In this document: positions 62,635-64,000 of the stretch, one piece after another
How positions within the stretch are numbered: position 1 is the stretch's first letter
How the letters are laid out: every line of letters starts with the position of its first letter
From: VAZQ01 sp963712565
GTDB lineage: Bacteria > Pseudomonadota > Alphaproteobacteria > Rhizobiales > Xanthobacteraceae
Assembly: GCA_963712565.1 (NCBI GenBank)
Contig: CAVQIP010000027.1
Span: forward strand, 11,280-75,279
Reading direction: 5' to 3'
Length of the DNA: 64,000 bases
Position numbers and translations under genes: made by a program
The notes under the pieces: model-generated
What the model was told of the DNA's origin: nothing
What the model saw: only the letters and a program-made list of their open reading frames with translations
Database searches by the model: none

Positions 62635-63726
62635 ATGTCTGAACAGAGGCGCAAACAAAATTCGGAGCTGCTCACGTCGCGGAGCGGTATCGGGTCGGCG
62701 GCGATCTGGAGCGCGATTGCTTTCGCTTGCTTCATGAGTTCTGCGAAAGCAGATGAAGGCGGCGTGAGTTTCTGGATACCAGGCTTTTTCGGGAGCCTCG
62801 CGGCGGCTCCTCTGCAGCCGGGCTGGACGCTCCAGACCACCTACTATCACACCAGCCCATCTGCCGGAGCCGACGTAGCGCGGGCGCGCGAGATCACGAT
62901 CGGTCGCATCCCCCTCAATCTCAACGCCAACCTGAGCGCCACTCTCGACGCGCGGGCCGATCTCGGCTTGGCCATCCCCCTCTACACGTTCGCCACGCCG
63001 GTTTTCGGTGGCCAAGCCACCGTCGGCGTGGTCGGAACGTATGCCCGCGTCAGCACGTCGCTCGCAGGGACGCTTGCCGGCACCTTGACGACGCCATTGG
63101 GAACGATCCCGTTTTCACGTTCCGACAGCATTAGCGACGCGGTCTGGGGTTTCGGAGACGTGATCCCAATAGCGACGCTGCGCTGGAATGCCGGCATTCA
63201 CAACTACATGACCTATATCACCGGGGATATACCGGTCGGGGCCTACAACTCCACCCGCCTCTCGAATATCGGCATCGGGCACGGCACGATCGACGCCGGC
63301 GGCGGCTACACCTACTTCAATCCGCAGACCGGGCACGAGCTCTCGGGCGTGCTGGGCTTCACCTACAATTTGCTCAATCAGTCAACGCAATATCAGAACG
63401 GCGTTGACATGCACCTCGATTGGAGCGCGTCGCAGTTCCTGACCAAGCAGTTTCAGATCGGAGCGGTAGGCTACGTCTATAAGGAGATCGGCTGCGACAG
63501 CGGCTCCGGCGACCGAGTGGGTTGCTTTCAGTCGCAGGTCGTCGGGGTTGGCCCGCAGCTCGGCTTCATCTTTCCGGTCGGGGACCTTCAGGGCTATCTC
63601 AATCTGAAGTATTACAGCGAATTTGCCGCGGAGAACCGTGCCCACGGCTGGAACACCTGGGTCTCATTCACTATCTCGCCGCCTGCGCCAACGCCGTCGC
63701 CACCGCGCCGCATGGTCACGAAATAA
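62635..63726 (+). CDS. SphA/COG4313-type outer-membrane protein (phenol MetA-pathway-like)
   Basis: A 363-aa protein with a signal peptide (cleavage near SSAKADEGG, about residue 40) and a beta-barrel pattern of alternating aromatic and small residues: GVSFWIPGFFGSLAAAPLQP, GWTLQTTYYHTSP, YMTYITGDIPVGAYNSTRLS, GHELSGVLGFTYNLLNQST. The DEGG-SFW-PG-FGSLAA start is typical of the family that includes proteins of aromatic and sphingosine uptake loci. It is transcribed away from the sulfatase; a joint role in importing sulfated or aromatic compounds is inference. The tail is Pro-rich. Confidence 0.8.
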   Translation: MSEQRRKQNSELLTSRSGIGSAAIWSAIAFACFMSSAKADEGGVSFWIPGFFGSLAAAPLQPGWTLQTTYYHTSPSAGADVARAREITIGRIPLNLNANLSATLDARADLGLAIPLYTFATPVFGGQATVGVVGTYARVSTSLAGTLAGTLTTPLGTIPFSRSDSISDAVWGFGDVIPIATLRWNAGIHNYMTYITGDIPVGAYNSTRLSNIGIGHGTIDAGGGYTYFNPQTGHELSGVLGFTYNLLNQSTQYQNGVDMHLDWSASQFLTKQFQIGAVGYVYKEIGCDSGSGDRVGCFQSQVVGVGPQLGFIFPVGDLQGYLNLKYYSEFAAENRAHGWNTWVSFTISPPAPTPSPPRRMVTK

Positions 63727-63958
63727 CTTGAACTCGCTGTTCGATGACCGGTTCGGGTCAAACCCGGACTTCCTCCTTGGGGGCCGCACGTCCGCTTCCG
63801 CCGAGTGCAGACATTGGTCCGGGAGGGCAGTCCGTTGGTCAAGCTGCGCAATTCTGCTTAGGACCGAAGCCGTGCACCGGATGCCTGTGGCTTGTGAGGC
63901 CGGACACGGACTGACAAGGGTGCTATCCTTCGGTAGCCCTTCAGACCGGAGGGATCAG
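63727..63958. other. Intergenic region upstream of the ABC binding protein
   Basis: This stretch contains a small inverted repeat, CGGGT-CAA-ACCCG, near 63757-63769, and GC-rich sequence resembling the degenerate repeats seen elsewhere in the window. No gene was recognised. Confidence 0.3.
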
Positions 63959-64000
63959 ATGACATTTTGCATCGGGCGACGCGAGTTCATCACGCTTGTT
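63959..64000 (+). CDS. ABC transporter substrate-binding protein, first 14 codons (cut by window edge)
   Basis: ATG 63959, with GGAGGGATCAG just upstream, begins MTFCIGRREFITLV. RREFIT(L)L is the twin-arginine-like signal start typical of the PF04392 ABC_sub_bind proteins of Bradyrhizobium relatives. Only the start is in the window. A C-terminal relic of the same family lies at 53050-53391. Confidence 0.6.
   Translation, partial: MTFCIGRREFITLV

Overview
The window is high-GC DNA that reads as an alphaproteobacterial chromosome, most likely Hyphomicrobiales (Rhizobiales) in the Bradyrhizobium / Pseudolabrys / Xanthobacteraceae neighbourhood. This is inferred from four things: an uninterrupted order of rpsB-tsf-pyrH-frr-uppS-cdsA-dxr-rseP-bamA-lpxD-fabZ-lpxA-lpxI-lpxB; a 14-gene nuo operon followed by birA, rnj and a methylmalonyl-CoA epimerase; small secreted DUF3551 proteins; and the ABC_sub_bind / MRRREF-type binding proteins typical of that group. 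No rRNA, tRNA or CRISPR array was seen.

Layout. 1-225: the N-terminal end of a B12-binding radical SAM protein, cut by the window edge. 718-15523 (minus): translation and nucleotide genes, then isoprenoid, phospholipid, outer-membrane assembly and lipid A genes, with a good promoter ahead of rpsB. 15691-21701 (minus): an orphan tripartite-transporter binding protein, an NHL-repeat protein, dnaE, and a 32-residue single-membrane-span peptide gene behind a paired LexA-type operator. 22119-27951: two DUF3551 genes, lolD-lolC, proS, a third DUF3551 gene on the plus strand, a DUF1467 gene and mce. 28038-45940 (minus): rnj, birA and the complete respiratory complex I operon nuoN to nuoA. That operon also carries an FlK-like thioesterase gene between nuoC and nuoD and two small membrane-protein genes. 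46243-50801: catabolic-looking genes (BKACE, a Vgb-like lyase with a haem c motif, MmgE/PrpD).

From about 50.8 kb the window becomes accessory DNA: two relics of a resolvase 3' end flanking a CAP-domain gene, fragments of a response regulator and of an ABC binding protein, an intact IS1182-family element, and a perfect-register 2.39-kb tandem duplication. Each unit of the duplication holds a 613-aa B12-binding-type radical SAM gene and a divergent DUF1488-like small gene. One copy of the small gene has a nonsense codon. Then follow a frameshifted arylsulfatase with an intrinsic terminator, a SphA/COG4313-type outer-membrane protein gene, and the first 14 codons of an ABC substrate-binding protein at the right edge.

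The most interesting signal is the LexA-type double operator at 21726-21758 overlapping the promoter of the tiny membrane peptide. It has the design of an SOS-induced small membrane division inhibitor such as Caulobacter SidA. Secondary points of interest are the radical SAM tandem duplication, the thioesterase inside the nuo operon, and an orphan intrinsic terminator near 26.7 kb that suggests an unannotated small RNA. All calls come from reading the sequence; none was checked against a database.
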